A stretch of 64,000 bases of DNA from Granulosicoccus sp045106855 (GCA_045106855.1 JBGCFI010000008.1:1-64000); one strand, 5' to 3'. Counted from the first letter of the stretch, positions 48,262 to 57,692 are shown. The notes: generated by a model from the sequence alone, not told the origin. A program made the numbers and translations.

Positions 48262-49545
48262 TTAGTGATAGACGTTTAGCCGGTTGATGGCTTGATCGAT
48301 GGTTATCTTGCCGTTACGTGAAAGTTTTATCAATTGAGACGGCAACTGATCAGAACTAACTAGATTATCGATGGCGTAGCGTATGTCACCATCATACAAG
48401 GCGTCTTGAATATCGCGTGATAGGTCGACACACTCGGCAATCAGGATTACCTGGCCCACTCCAGTTTGGTTGCACTGATCGCATCCTTCCGTTTGTACGA
48501 AACTGTCTGATAGCCGCTCATGAAGCCATTCGTTGATGGCATCGGGTTGCATCGGGTTCTTCCGAGCGATCCAGTTATTCAGTTCGTGGCTTATGTTTGC
48601 CGAACGTTTACATCGCTCGCAAGCCAGTGCTACTGGATGTTGAATGATTATGCTGGTCAACGCACGGGCAACTGCTTCAGGACGGGTACCCGTGGCAAGC
48701 AGTTGTGCCAATGCCTTACTTGCGTTGTTAGCACATACTCCCTGCACGACCTTGCAATTTTCAGTGGCCAGTCTTGTGAGACTGACCGGGTCGTGCGTGA
48801 TTTCCAATGCGATAATCAGGTCGTACGACATATTGCAGGCTTGTTGCCACGCCAGGTGATGTTCGCTGTTAGCTTCAAGCGGTAAAGTAAGCTGATTGAT
48901 ACCCGGTACCAGAGGATGGCATGTTGTCTCAGATAGTAAAATTCTGCGATTGGGGCTTGTCATGTATTGTGCTATCGCGCGAGCGGTTCGGACTCGCCGG
49001 ACTCGATCAACATCAGCTAGCAAAATCAGCCCATCGGTCTGATTGAGTCGTTCTCTAAGGCAGTTTGATTGTCCACGTAGTGTGAATAATTGATCGAGTT
49101 GAGGCAGTGGATTCTGCGCATCGTAGAGAAGCCTCAGCGTGTAGGCGCTTCCACTGGAGCTTTGAATGTGATCGAGTTGGTAGAAGTGATCACGCTCTTG
49201 AAGTCTGGTAAGAAACCAGGCACGGCCGTGTATGGCCTTTGCATTGTTAGACCATGGCTGCTGTTCCAATAGTCGCAATGCCTGTATCAGCCTGTTATCA
49301 GCCGCAAGCCGGGTTTCAATACTGCCACTCAGTGTGTTCGTGCGTATCTTCAGGCACTCAGTTTCGCAATCAATATGCATTTCATGGCTATGCAACTGCA
49401 AGGCTTGCAGCAGTTCGTTTTGAAGCGCCTCCCATGCCTGTCGTTCATCAAGGGAACAGACATGTAACCGTGAACGCAAATCAACAACACCTGATTGAGT
49501 TTCGTGATGAGGCAGTACTGCTGAGGCTGCCAGCGCATTGTGCAT
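48262..49545 (-). CDS. PilB/GspE-like protein with lost ATP-binding motifs
   Basis: 427 aa that follow the layout of type II secretion/type IV pilus ATPases. QTDGLILLADVDRVRRVRTA (169-188) sits where GLILVTGPTGSGKTTT normally lies, so Walker A is gone. YDLIIALEI (241-249) corresponds to Walker B (DPDIIMVGEIRD) with the Asp lost. QGVCANN (268-274) replaces the histidine box TLHTN. The metal-binding cysteines are kept: CERC (309-312) and CDQC (355-358), as is the ECVDLSRDIQDAL segment. Purifying traits in the rest suggest a non-ATPase assembly factor or regulator rather than random decay. No pilus genes are nearby. Confidence 0.75.
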   Translation of the reverse strand: MHNALAASAVLPHHETQSGVVDLRSRLHVCSLDERQAWEALQNELLQALQLHSHEMHIDCETECLKIRTNTLSGSIETRLAADNRLIQALRLLEQQPWSNNAKAIHGRAWFLTRLQERDHFYQLDHIQSSSGSAYTLRLLYDAQNPLPQLDQLFTLRGQSNCLRERLNQTDGLILLADVDRVRRVRTARAIAQYMTSPNRRILLSETTCHPLVPGINQLTLPLEANSEHHLAWQQACNMSYDLIIALEITHDPVSLTRLATENCKVVQGVCANNASKALAQLLATGTRPEAVARALTSIIIQHPVALACERCKRSANISHELNNWIARKNPMQPDAINEWLHERLSDSFVQTEGCDQCNQTGVGQVILIAECVDLSRDIQDALYDGDIRYAIDNLVSSDQLPSQLIKLSRNGKITIDQAINRLNVYH

Positions 49546-49792
49546 GAAGTCGGTAATTCATGTGAGAGTGTTACTTTATCGGCACTGTGCTGACAAATGA
49601 GCAGCAATTCGGTGATGAATCTGCCAAATAGCGGCTTTGTATCACACCACCGCGGCTCTAGTGTCGCTGCAGTTAATAACTGTGAGAAGGAAATCACAGG
49701 CCAGAAACGCTACGGTGTCAGCGCGATCCGTACCAGTTTTGCACTATCTGGTTTATGCAGGGGTATTGCGCCAACCCCAGAGCGGTGCTTTC
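49546..49792. other. Gap upstream of the PilB/GspE-like gene
   Basis: 247 bases. A minus-strand frame from 49697 (starting MISFSQLLTAATLEP) looks protein-like until it enters the next gene out of frame. It could be a small gene of about 50 codons in front, or the lost N-terminus of the PilB/GspE-like protein after a frameshift. A TGA closes the downstream gene's own frame a few codons before its ATG. The evidence is too weak to call a gene. Confidence 0.35.
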
Positions 49793-50113
49793 CTAGATTT
49801 TGCACTCCAGGGTTTCGCTGTATTGGAAGCAACGTGCCCCCGCGGGGCAGGGAGTTCCTGCTGCGACGGGTGAAGAGCCTGCGGGGCATACGTTGCCTCG
49901 TTCACCAGTACACCATTGGCCACCGCTTATCTGATAACAGGCTGCGTCGTCTTGAAGACATTGGTCACTGCTGGCTACTTGTTGATCCGTGCTTTTACAC
50001 TGAAGGATTTTGTCGGTGGTATCTGTGCGGGTTTGATTACCTTGCAGCTTGTTGCTGCTGGATGATGCGCACGAGGCGGCTAAAAACGTGATTACAGGCA
50101 GCACTAACACCAT
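49793..50113 (-). CDS. Small cysteine-rich lipoprotein
   Basis: About 106 aa from the ATG at 50113 (MVLVLPVITFLAASC); a longer frame reaches 50170. The hydrophobic N-terminus ends in AASC, an acceptable lipobox. The mature part has eight cysteines spaced in pairs (QCLQDDAACYQ, QWCTGERGNVCPAG, PCPAGARCFQY, ECKI), which suggests disulfide bonds in the periplasm or at the surface. No family recognised. It lies downstream of fumarase on the same strand and upstream of the PilB/GspE-like gene. Confidence 0.7.
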   Translation of the reverse strand: MVLVLPVITFLAASCASSSSNKLQGNQTRTDTTDKILQCKSTDQQVASSDQCLQDDAACYQISGGQWCTGERGNVCPAGSSPVAAGTPCPAGARCFQYSETLECKI

Positions 50114-50207
50114 ACGGTGACAAGATAGCAGGTTACGATGTCGTGCACCGATTGTCCTTATGCGCATCATTCAACTCTTAATGGTTGCAGAAATTTCAGG
50201 ATGGTTA

Positions 50208-51740
50208 TTATTTGAAGTAAACCGGTTTGACCTCACCGCTTTCAAGTTTGCCCTTCCATAATGCAGGCCCGGTGGTGTGAACTGATTCACCCGTCGAGTC
50301 AACAGCTACCGTGACGGGCATATCTTCGACGATAAATTCGTGAATCGCCTCCATGCCAAGATCTGCGAAAGCAACTACCCTGGATTCTCGAATAGCTTTT
50401 GAAACCAGATAAGCTGCGCCTCCAACTGCCATCAGATAGACCGCCTTGTGTTTGCGAATAGCGTTAATGCCTGCCTCTCCACGCTCCGCTTTACCAATCA
50501 TGCCAAGGAGCCCGTATTCAGCAAGCATCATCTCTGTGAATTTGTCCATACGAGTCGATGTGGTTGGGCCCGCTGGACCGACGATCTCGTCGCGCACGGC
50601 ATCGACAGGGCCCACGTAGTAGATGAATTTTCCATTGAAATCGACACCCTCTGGCAGCGACTCGCCGCTTTCCAGCATGCCTTGTAGGCGTTTGTGCGCG
50701 GCATCCCGACCAGTGAGCATAGTTCCGCTGAGCAACAAGGTTTCGCCAGGTTTCCAGGTGGCAGCATCAGCGGGTGTGACGCTATCCAGGTTGACCTTGC
50801 GAGCTCCATCTCCGGCATCCCAGCTAATGGAAGGCCAGTCCTGAAGTGAGGGGGGCGACTGAAAGGCAGGGCCACTGCCATCAAGTGTGAAGTGGGCGTG
50901 ACGCGTTGCAGCGCAATTGGGAATCATGGCTACCGGCTTGGATGCAGCATGTGTTGGCTGGTCAAGAATTTTTACGTCTACGACCGTTGTTAACCCACCG
51001 AGGCCTTGTGCTCCGATTCCCAAGGCGTTGACCGCTTCGAATATTTCCAGTCTCAATTCTTCAATGCGGTTGCTCGGGCCACGATCTTTTAGCGCCTGAA
51101 TGTCTACCGCATCCATGAGCGATTGTTTGGCGAGTACGGCGGCCTTTTCAGCAGTACCGCCAATGCCAATTCCCAGCATTCCGGGCGGACACCAGCCGGC
51201 ACCCATGGTGGGAACTGTTTTGACAACCCAGTCAACAATGCTGTCACTGGGATTAAGCATGGCTAATTTGGATTTGTTCTCAGAACCACCACCTTTCGCC
51301 GCAATTTCGAATTCTACGCTGTTGCCTTCCACTATTTCGTAGTGGATTACCGCAGGCGTGTTGTCTCCAGTATTCTTTCTGGCTCCAGCGGGGTCCGCAA
51401 GAATTGATGCTCGCAGTTTGTTGTCTGGATGGTTATAGGCGCGCCGCACTCCTTCGTTGATCATATCCGTAAGACTCATTTTGGCGTCCCACTGCACACC
51501 CATTCCTACTTTTACGAAGGCTGTGACGATTCCGGTGTCCTGGCACAGCGGCCGCTTGCCCTCGGCGCACATTCTGGAATTGACCAGAATTTGTGCCATG
51601 GCATCCTTGGCCGCCTGTGACTCCTCTCTTTTCCAGGCATCGTGCACAGCGTCGATGTAGTCCTTGGGGTGGTAGTAGGACATGAACTGCAGCGCGTCGC
51701 ACACGCTGTCGATCAAATCATCTTGACGGATCTTGCTCAT
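50208..51740 (-). CDS. fumA: Fumarate hydratase class I (Fe-S)
   Basis: 510-aa iron-sulfur fumarase converting fumarate to malate in the TCA cycle. The N-terminal alpha part has PLCQDTGIVTAFVKVG with a cluster cysteine, and KGGGSENKSKLAML and GAGWCPPGMLGIGIGGTAEKA follow. The beta part starts near 330 (GETLLLSGTMLTGRDAAHKRL) and ends with GPVDAVRDEIVGPAGPTTSTRMD. The two parts are fused, as in FumA/FumB. Oxygen sensitivity is typical of the class. It is monocistronic or leads the minus-strand lipoprotein gene. Confidence 0.95.
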   Translation of the reverse strand: MSKIRQDDLIDSVCDALQFMSYYHPKDYIDAVHDAWKREESQAAKDAMAQILVNSRMCAEGKRPLCQDTGIVTAFVKVGMGVQWDAKMSLTDMINEGVRRAYNHPDNKLRASILADPAGARKNTGDNTPAVIHYEIVEGNSVEFEIAAKGGGSENKSKLAMLNPSDSIVDWVVKTVPTMGAGWCPPGMLGIGIGGTAEKAAVLAKQSLMDAVDIQALKDRGPSNRIEELRLEIFEAVNALGIGAQGLGGLTTVVDVKILDQPTHAASKPVAMIPNCAATRHAHFTLDGSGPAFQSPPSLQDWPSISWDAGDGARKVNLDSVTPADAATWKPGETLLLSGTMLTGRDAAHKRLQGMLESGESLPEGVDFNGKFIYYVGPVDAVRDEIVGPAGPTTSTRMDKFTEMMLAEYGLLGMIGKAERGEAGINAIRKHKAVYLMAVGGAAYLVSKAIRESRVVAFADLGMEAIHEFIVEDMPVTVAVDSTGESVHTTGPALWKGKLESGEVKPVYFK

Positions 51741-52036
51741 AGGCTAGGGTGCTCGTTGTTTTTTTAGTATGTCTTCTGTAGACAGTATATCCGCGAGAGG
51801 TTCGGCATGCGATTGTGCGAGGCCATCAGGAGTTATTGCGGCTGAGTGGATAAGGGGCTTGACGTCTGGCAATCGTTAAAGGCACTATCCGTATCGTGAA
51901 TATAAATCTACTAAACAAACCCCCTCATCCGGGGCTGCAGGCATGGCGCTGGCGAGGCTGATATACCCCGCGACCGGTGGCAGTAACATTAACTTGCCAA
52001 TTTTTCTTTGCCTAATCAGTAGATTATCAAATCAGC
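51741..52036. other. Divergent promoter region of fumarase and trpE
   Basis: 296 bases between divergent genes. It must hold promoters for both. I saw no leader peptide with consecutive Trp codons, so no attenuator of the E. coli type is evident. No confident pair of boxes could be assigned. Confidence 0.4.
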
Positions 52037-53596
52037 ATGAACCCCTCCGATTTCGAGCGTTACCGCGCTAAAGGTTTTTCGCGTATTCCACTAAGCTGTG
52101 AATTGGTTGCCGATCTGGACAACCCGCTCTCGGTTTTCATGAAACTGGCCGACGAGCCTTATACCTTCCTTTTCGAGTCTGTTCAGGGAGGCGAAAAATG
52201 GGGGCGCTATTCGATTATCGGATTGCCAGCCAGCAAGGTTATTCGTATTCGCGCCAAAAACATAAGCATTAGCGAGGATGACGTCGAGTTGGAGAACTTT
52301 GACGTCGAAGATCCTTTGCAATGGATCGAGCAGTACCAGGCTCAATTCCGTGTGCCGGATATTTCTGGTTTGCCGCGAATCACAGGCGGTCTGGTTGGCT
52401 ACTTCGGTTATGACACAGTCCGTTATGTTGAACCGCGTCTGGGGCCCAATCCACATCCTGATCCGATAGGCAACCCGGACATTCTGTTGATGGTCACTGA
52501 CGAACTGGTGATCTTTGACAACCTGAGTGGCAAACTGACGGTTATAGTTCTGGTGGATCCATCCAAACCAGACGCCAGGCTTCAAGGTCTCAGGCGCGTT
52601 GCCGATTTGCACAAGCGATTACGAGCGCCTTTACCAGTTAAAACTGCCACACATACGAACTCGGCAGTGTCAGAAGATGACTTCGAAAGTGGTTTTACGC
52701 AGACGGGTTTCAAGGCTGCCGTAAAGCGGATTATTGAATACATCACGCAAGGTGAATGTATGCAGGTGGTGTTGTCTCAGCGGCTTGTGGTGCCTTATGA
52801 AGCTCCGCCACTGGATTTGTACCGTGCTCTGCGTACGCTTAATCCCTCGCCATATATGTTTTACCTGGACCTTGGTGATCATCATGTTGTCGGTGCTTCC
52901 CCGGAGATTCTGGTGCGTCTGGAAGAGGGTGAAGTGACCGTTCGGCCTTTGGCAGGGACACGGCCCCGGGGCGCATCCGATGATGAGGACAGGGCAAACG
53001 AGACGAGCCTTCTGGCCGATCCCAAGGAGCTCGCCGAGCACTTGATGTTGATTGATCTTGGGCGCAATGACATTGGCAGAATTGCACAAACAGGATCCGT
53101 AAAGGTTACCGATCAATTCAACATTGAACGGTATTCGCATGTTATGCACATCGTTTCCAACGTGGTTGGCAAGTTAAAACAGGGTATGTCGCCGATGGAT
53201 GTTCTCAGGGCGACGTTTCCCGCAGGTACGCTTTCTGGAGCGCCCAAGGTAAGGGCTATGGAAATCATCCAAGAGCTGGAACCCGTCAAGCGTGGCGTTT
53301 ACTCAGGTGCTGTGGGTTATCTTTCCTGGAACGGAAACATGGACACGGCAATAGCTATCCGTACTGCTGTTATCAAGAACGGGCAACTCAACGTGCAGGC
53401 TGGAGCGGGTATCGTTTACGATTCTGATCCTGAAAGTGAGTGGCAGGAAACACACTCGAAGGCACGCGCCATTTTTCGTGCGGTAAGCATGGCGCAGGCC
53501 GGCCTGGATGCGCCACCGGCAATGTTCGCGGAGCTGAATCAGCAACCGGACATTACATCTGACGAGGGTTTCACTGATGAGCATGGGGGTGTCTGA
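52037..53596 (+). CDS. trpE: Anthranilate synthase component I
   Basis: 519 aa. Converts chorismate plus ammonia to anthranilate, the first step of tryptophan synthesis. The N-terminal allosteric region has FLFESVQGGEKWGRYSIIG, and the catalytic region has IEYITQGECMQVVLSQR, PSPYMFYLDLG, RPLAGTRPRG, LIDLGRNDIGR and PAGTLSGAPKVRAMEII. The Glu-Ser after the phenylalanine is part of the site that binds tryptophan for feedback inhibition. It is closely followed by trpG, whose product supplies the ammonia. Confidence 0.96.
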   Translation: MNPSDFERYRAKGFSRIPLSCELVADLDNPLSVFMKLADEPYTFLFESVQGGEKWGRYSIIGLPASKVIRIRAKNISISEDDVELENFDVEDPLQWIEQYQAQFRVPDISGLPRITGGLVGYFGYDTVRYVEPRLGPNPHPDPIGNPDILLMVTDELVIFDNLSGKLTVIVLVDPSKPDARLQGLRRVADLHKRLRAPLPVKTATHTNSAVSEDDFESGFTQTGFKAAVKRIIEYITQGECMQVVLSQRLVVPYEAPPLDLYRALRTLNPSPYMFYLDLGDHHVVGASPEILVRLEEGEVTVRPLAGTRPRGASDDEDRANETSLLADPKELAEHLMLIDLGRNDIGRIAQTGSVKVTDQFNIERYSHVMHIVSNVVGKLKQGMSPMDVLRATFPAGTLSGAPKVRAMEIIQELEPVKRGVYSGAVGYLSWNGNMDTAIAIRTAVIKNGQLNVQAGAGIVYDSDPESEWQETHSKARAIFRAVSMAQAGLDAPPAMFAELNQQPDITSDEGFTDEHGGV

Positions 53597-53597
53597 C

Positions 53598-54200
53598 ATG
53601 CTGGCAGTCATCGATAATTATGATTCCTTCACGTGGAATCTGGTGCAATACTCGGCGGAGCTTGGGTGCCGGGTTGAGGTGTTTCGCAACGATCAAACAA
53701 GCTGCGACGACCTGTTGGCGTTAGCTCCCGGCGCTATCATGGTATCTCCGGGCCCGGGCAGACCGGATAGTGCGGGCATTTCGCTGGAGCTCATCAAGCG
53801 TTTTGCCGGGCAGATTCCAATACTGGGTGTCTGTCTGGGTCATCAGTGTATTGGCCAACACAGTGGCGGCCATATTGTCCAGGCACAGCAAATCATGCAC
53901 GGTAAGCTGTCTGATGTGTATCACAACAATAAAGGTGTTTTTCAAGGCTTGCCCAGCCCGTTGACAGCGACGAGGTACCATTCTCTGGTTATCGACAATG
54001 CGACACTGCCGGCCGAACTAGAGGTCACGGCATGGACACAAGATGCTAACGGCGACAGGGAAGAGATTATGGGCGTTTTACATCGAGAACATCTGGTGGA
54101 GGGAGTGCAATTTCATCCCGAGTCGGTCAGTAGCGAACATGGACATGCAATGTTGAAAAATTTCTATAACCGCGCAGGTGTGCTGCCGTTTGTGGCATAG
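53598..54200 (+). CDS. trpG: Anthranilate synthase component II (glutamine amidotransferase)
   Basis: About 200 aa. Class I glutamine amidotransferase releasing ammonia for TrpE. It has IDNYDSFTWNLVQY at the N-terminus, SPGPGRPDSAG, the nucleophile site GVCLGHQCIG, RYHSL and the His-Glu pair in GVQFHPESV. The frame is open from 53577 inside trpE. I chose the ATG at 53598, one base after the trpE stop codon, which matches the family start. It may also serve p-aminobenzoate synthase (PabA role), which is common but unproven here. Confidence 0.95.
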   Translation: MLAVIDNYDSFTWNLVQYSAELGCRVEVFRNDQTSCDDLLALAPGAIMVSPGPGRPDSAGISLELIKRFAGQIPILGVCLGHQCIGQHSGGHIVQAQQIMHGKLSDVYHNNKGVFQGLPSPLTATRYHSLVIDNATLPAELEVTAWTQDANGDREEIMGVLHREHLVEGVQFHPESVSSEHGHAMLKNFYNRAGVLPFVA

Positions 54201-54360
54201 GAAACTATCCAATGGAAAAGCGAAGCAGATATCGCTTGAAGAATATTTACAAGAATATCGGCTTGTGTGTCTGGTGGAGCGCGAAAATCCAGACAGGGCC
54301 TTTTCATAGTAGAGTCATCGGTTTAACGTTAGAAATCAGATAGCCGACCGGAATATATCA

Positions 54361-55380
54361 ATGAAAATCCAGCAGGCGCTTGAACGCCTATTGAATCGGG
54401 ACGATCTCAGCGGTGATGAAATGAGCGCTGTTATGCGTCAGGTGATGACGGGAGAAGCATCTCCTGCACAGATTGGCGGGTTTCTGGTTGCTCTTCGCAT
54501 GAAGGGTGAAACTGTCGACGAGGTTGCGGCTGCTGCCAGCGTCATGAGAAGCCTTGCTGACGCCGTATCGCTCGGTGATAAACCGGCTATAGATATTGTG
54601 GGTACAGGTGGTGATTCCACGAGTACATTCAATATTTCCACTTGCAGCGCAATCGTGGCAGCCAGTGCAGGTGTCAGAGTTGCAAAACATGGTAATCGAT
54701 CTGTCTCCAGTAAATCCGGAGCGGCAGACTTACTTGAGCAGGCAGGTGTGAATATCGACCTGACACCTGAGCAGGTGGCCAGTTGTGTCGAGGAGCTTGA
54801 TCTCGGATTTATGTTTGCACCACGGCATCACAGCGCTATGAAGCATGCCATTGGGCCGCGACGCGAAATGGCAATTCGTACTGTGTTCAATCTACTGGGG
54901 CCATTGACTAATCCGGCAGGAGCACGAAGTCAACTTTTAGGGGTCTATGACAGGCAGTGGGTTCGTCCTATAGCTGATGTTCTTGACAAGCTTGGTAGTG
55001 ATCACGTTATCGTTGTACATGGTAACGATGGTATGGACGAAATCAGTGTCAGTGGTCCAACACAGGTTGCCGAACTCAAGGACGGTCAGGTGCGCGAGTA
55101 TGTCATTGAGCCGGGTCAATTCGGCCTCTCTGAAGCGCCTCTAAGCCAGATCGCTGTAGACAGTGCTGAACAAAGCCTGGCCATGATCAACGCGGTTCTC
55201 GATAACAAACAAGGCGCTGCCCGGGATATCGTGCTTTTGAATGCGGGAGCAGCGATCTGTGTCGGAGGCTGTGCAGCGAACATTGGCGCCGGTGTTGAAG
55301 TGGCCCGGGATGTCATCGCCAACGGTGAGGCAAAACGCAAGTTGCAGCGCCTAATAGAGTTTTCGCAGTCGTTTGCCTGA
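54361..55380 (+). CDS. trpD: Anthranilate phosphoribosyltransferase
   Basis: 339 aa. Attaches phosphoribose from PRPP to anthranilate. Motifs are DIVGTGGDSTSTFNISTC (PRPP-binding), KHGNRSVSSKSGAADLLEQAG, FAPRHHSAMKHA, RTVFNLLGPLTNPA and HGNDGMDEIS. A gap of 160 bases follows trpG, with no clear terminator. The gene lies before trpC in the standard pseudomonad-like trpGDC order. Confidence 0.96.
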   Translation: MKIQQALERLLNRDDLSGDEMSAVMRQVMTGEASPAQIGGFLVALRMKGETVDEVAAAASVMRSLADAVSLGDKPAIDIVGTGGDSTSTFNISTCSAIVAASAGVRVAKHGNRSVSSKSGAADLLEQAGVNIDLTPEQVASCVEELDLGFMFAPRHHSAMKHAIGPRREMAIRTVFNLLGPLTNPAGARSQLLGVYDRQWVRPIADVLDKLGSDHVIVVHGNDGMDEISVSGPTQVAELKDGQVREYVIEPGQFGLSEAPLSQIAVDSAEQSLAMINAVLDNKQGAARDIVLLNAGAAICVGGCAANIGAGVEVARDVIANGEAKRKLQRLIEFSQSFA

Positions 55381-55444
55381 GCGGGAGTCAGCGCGCAAGG
55401 TATGCGCCTCAATAGATACGTTAAGTTGCTGGAATTAGAGAGTC

Positions 55445-56245
55445 ATGGCCGTAGATGTCCCCGATATCCTGAAAAAAATCATCGCTCGAAAACGCGAAGA
55501 AATTGTTGCCGCGCAGCGGCATACATCCGTAGCGCAGTTGCAACAACGCATTGCCGAGGCTGATCAATGCCGTGGATTTGCGCGTGCGATAGCTAACCGC
55601 CTGATGGCAGGCGAGCCGGCGGTAATCGCCGAGATCAAAAAGGCATCACCGAGCAAGGGCGTGTTGCGAGACCCTTTTGTACCGGAGGAGGTGGCTATGA
55701 GCTATGAGAATGCAGGTGCTGCCTGCTTATCGGTTCTGACAGATGTTGATTTTTTTCAAGGGGGTGAATGGGCCCTGAAAGAGGCGCGAGCCGCTTGTTC
55801 TTTGCCGGTAATACGCAAGGATTTTATTGTTGACTCGTATCAAGTGCTCGAAGCTCGGGCGATGGGCGCAGACTGTATTCTGCTCATTGCCGGGGTTTTA
55901 TCTGAGTCTGAGTTAAAAGCGCTATATGAGCAGGCCGTGAATCTGGGTATGGATGTCTTGGTCGAAGTGCATGACAGCGTTGAGTTGAAAAGAGCACAAA
56001 CCGTGAACCCCATGCTGCTTGGTATCAACAATAGAGATTTACGAACGTTCGATGTCAGTCTTTCAACAACCGAAGACTTGCTATCTGATATTGCTGATGG
56101 CACCACCGTAGTTACAGAGAGCGGTATCATGTCGCCAGCTGATGTCATGAGAATGCGCAGCAGTGGTGTACATGCATTCCTTGTCGGGGAAGCATTCATG
56201 CGGGCAGACGATCCGGGGGCGGCACTGCGTAAACTGTTTGGATGA
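55445..56245 (+). CDS. trpC: Indole-3-glycerol-phosphate synthase
   Basis: 266-aa TIM-barrel enzyme closing the indole ring from CdRP. It has the N-terminal ILKKIIARKREEI, AEIKKASPSKGVLR with catalytic Lys, SVLTDVDFFQG, VIRKDFIVDSYQV, GINNRDLRTFDV and SGIMSPADV. It is a stand-alone TrpC, not fused to TrpF. A 64-base gap separates it from trpD. The trpF and trpBA genes are elsewhere. Confidence 0.96.
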   Translation: MAVDVPDILKKIIARKREEIVAAQRHTSVAQLQQRIAEADQCRGFARAIANRLMAGEPAVIAEIKKASPSKGVLRDPFVPEEVAMSYENAGAACLSVLTDVDFFQGGEWALKEARAACSLPVIRKDFIVDSYQVLEARAMGADCILLIAGVLSESELKALYEQAVNLGMDVLVEVHDSVELKRAQTVNPMLLGINNRDLRTFDVSLSTTEDLLSDIADGTTVVTESGIMSPADVMRMRSSGVHAFLVGEAFMRADDPGAALRKLFG

Positions 56246-56315
56246 CTGGTTCATGTCATCCACGCACTAAGCCGATTTCAGAGAGTTTATTTGCACCATA
56301 TAACAGGCGTTAAAA

Positions 56316-56343
56316 AGCCGGAGATCCTTGCAAATCTCCGGCT
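56316..56343 (-). terminator. Intrinsic terminator of crp/vfr, between convergent genes
   Basis: A perfect 10-bp repeat (AGCCGGAGAT / ATCTCCGGCT) with an 8-nt loop. Read on the minus strand it is followed by a U-run (TTTTTAACG), so it should end the crp transcript, which stops at 56457. On the plus strand there is no U-run, though the stem may still help end trpC. Confidence 0.75.
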
Positions 56344-56456
56344 GTCAAAAACAGGCCTGGTCGTAACGGATACCGCCGCGTAACTATATCGCTATTTACA
56401 GCGCTTGGTGCTGGCTTTGATGGTCAGGGCTGGATAAGTGCGATATTTTTAGTACG

Positions 56457-57107
56457 CTAGCGAGTACCGTAAATCACCATGGTTTTGCCGCGTGCGTGAA
56501 TCAGTGGTTCACCGGTTGGTGGGTGCTCAAGTTCTTTGAGGACACGGCCCACCATCTCACGTGAACAACCGACTATGCGTGCGATTTCCTGACGTGTAAT
56601 GCGAATCTGCATGCCATCGGGGTGTGTTATTGCGTCCGGCATATGAGCCAGATCAAGCAGCGTCACGGCAACGCGTTGTTTAACATCAAGGAATACCATG
56701 TCACCGACTTTGCTACTGGTCTTGCGCAAACGCGCAGCCATCTGTGTAGTCAATGCATACAGGAGGTCTGGTTGCTCTGTGGACAAGCGCCTGAACTGAT
56801 CGTAGTTCATTTCGGCAACTTCGCACTTTGTTCGTGCGACGACCCAGGCACTGCGCTTGGATTCGGGTTCGAATAATCCCATTTCACCGAAAAATTCTCC
56901 AGCGTGCAAATACGCCAGGACAATCTCACGGCCTTCAGGGCCTTCGGTTACCACACTAACGGATCCATCAACGATATAGAACAACGTTTCGGATACATCA
57001 CCGTGGTGAATTATGGTAGTTTTTGCCGGGTACTGTCTGCGGTGGCTGCTCCTCAGGAACATGTCCAACCATTCGACAGGTGGCGGTGCAATACGTGGCG
57101 CCAGCAT
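56457..57107 (-). CDS. vfr: CRP-family transcription regulator (Vfr/Crp type)
   Basis: 216 aa. The N-terminal cyclic-nucleotide domain has AKTTIIHHGDVSETLFYIVDGSV and GEFFGEMGLFE with the Arg-Ser (KRSAW) contacting the ligand phosphate. The C-terminal helix-turn-helix is TRQEIARIVGCSREMVGRVL. Sequence and position after trpC and before an osmC gene match Vfr of Pseudomonas. It likely controls carbon use and surface traits in response to cAMP. Crp or Clp would be equivalent names. Confidence 0.92.
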   Translation of the reverse strand: MLAPRIAPPPVEWLDMFLRSSHRRQYPAKTTIIHHGDVSETLFYIVDGSVSVVTEGPEGREIVLAYLHAGEFFGEMGLFEPESKRSAWVVARTKCEVAEMNYDQFRRLSTEQPDLLYALTTQMAARLRKTSSKVGDMVFLDVKQRVAVTLLDLAHMPDAITHPDGMQIRITRQEIARIVGCSREMVGRVLKELEHPPTGEPLIHARGKTMVIYGTR

Positions 57108-57275
57108 TCTATTCTCTCTCCGTACTCAAAGTTTGCGCAAGAACCAGGTTGATCATTGGCGACCATCCAGGCTGTTTTTGTCTAACGTCAAACATTGATC
57201 GGCGGGGTTTTTATTTTCTTCAGTGAGGTCTGCATCATTGTTTAGGTAGCAGAGCCGGCAAAAGGGTGGACGAAA

Positions 57276-57692
57276 TTGCACGCACGAGTTAAGTGGCTTG
57301 ATCATATGAGCTTCGTTGGTGAATCGGGAAGTGGCCATTCCGTGGTCCTCGACGGTTCACCCGAACATGGTGGTCGTAATCTGGGTATCAGACCGATGGA
57401 GATGGTGCTTATCGGCCTGGGTGGATGTACCGCATTTGATGTTGTGCTGATGTTGCAAAAGTCTCGCCAGAATGTTGTTGATGTCGAGGTTTGCCTCGAC
57501 GCAGAGCGCTCTGAAGACATTCCGCATGTGTTCACGCACATTAAGGCGCATTTTAAAATCTGGGGAAATTCCTTAAGTGAAAAGCATGTGGAGCGGGCCG
57601 TCAATCTGTCGGCAGAGAAGTACTGTTCTGCCACCAAAATGCTGGAGAAGAGTGCCGAAATTACCTATTCCTGGGAGATTGTCGAGTCATGA
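57276..57692 (+). CDS. OsmC-family protein
   Basis: 138 aa. OsmC/Ohr-type peroxide-reducing fold, with the two redox cysteines in GLGGCTAFDV and AEKYCSATKM. The gene starts at TTG (57276), which aligns the N-terminus with Pseudomonas homologues (ARVKWLDHMSFVGESGSGH). An ATG ten codons later is the alternative. It is divergent from crp/vfr across 168 bases, the same arrangement I recall in Pseudomonas. Substrate unknown; the non-Ohr YhfA-like branch is probable. Confidence 0.9.
   Translation: MHARVKWLDHMSFVGESGSGHSVVLDGSPEHGGRNLGIRPMEMVLIGLGGCTAFDVVLMLQKSRQNVVDVEVCLDAERSEDIPHVFTHIKAHFKIWGNSLSEKHVERAVNLSAEKYCSATKMLEKSAEITYSWEIVES

Noticed and set aside
49597..50091. Plus-strand 164-codon open frame
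   Set aside because: It runs antisense to the cysteine-rich lipoprotein gene, its Cys/Arg content mirrors that gene, and it has no ribosome-binding site or family likeness.
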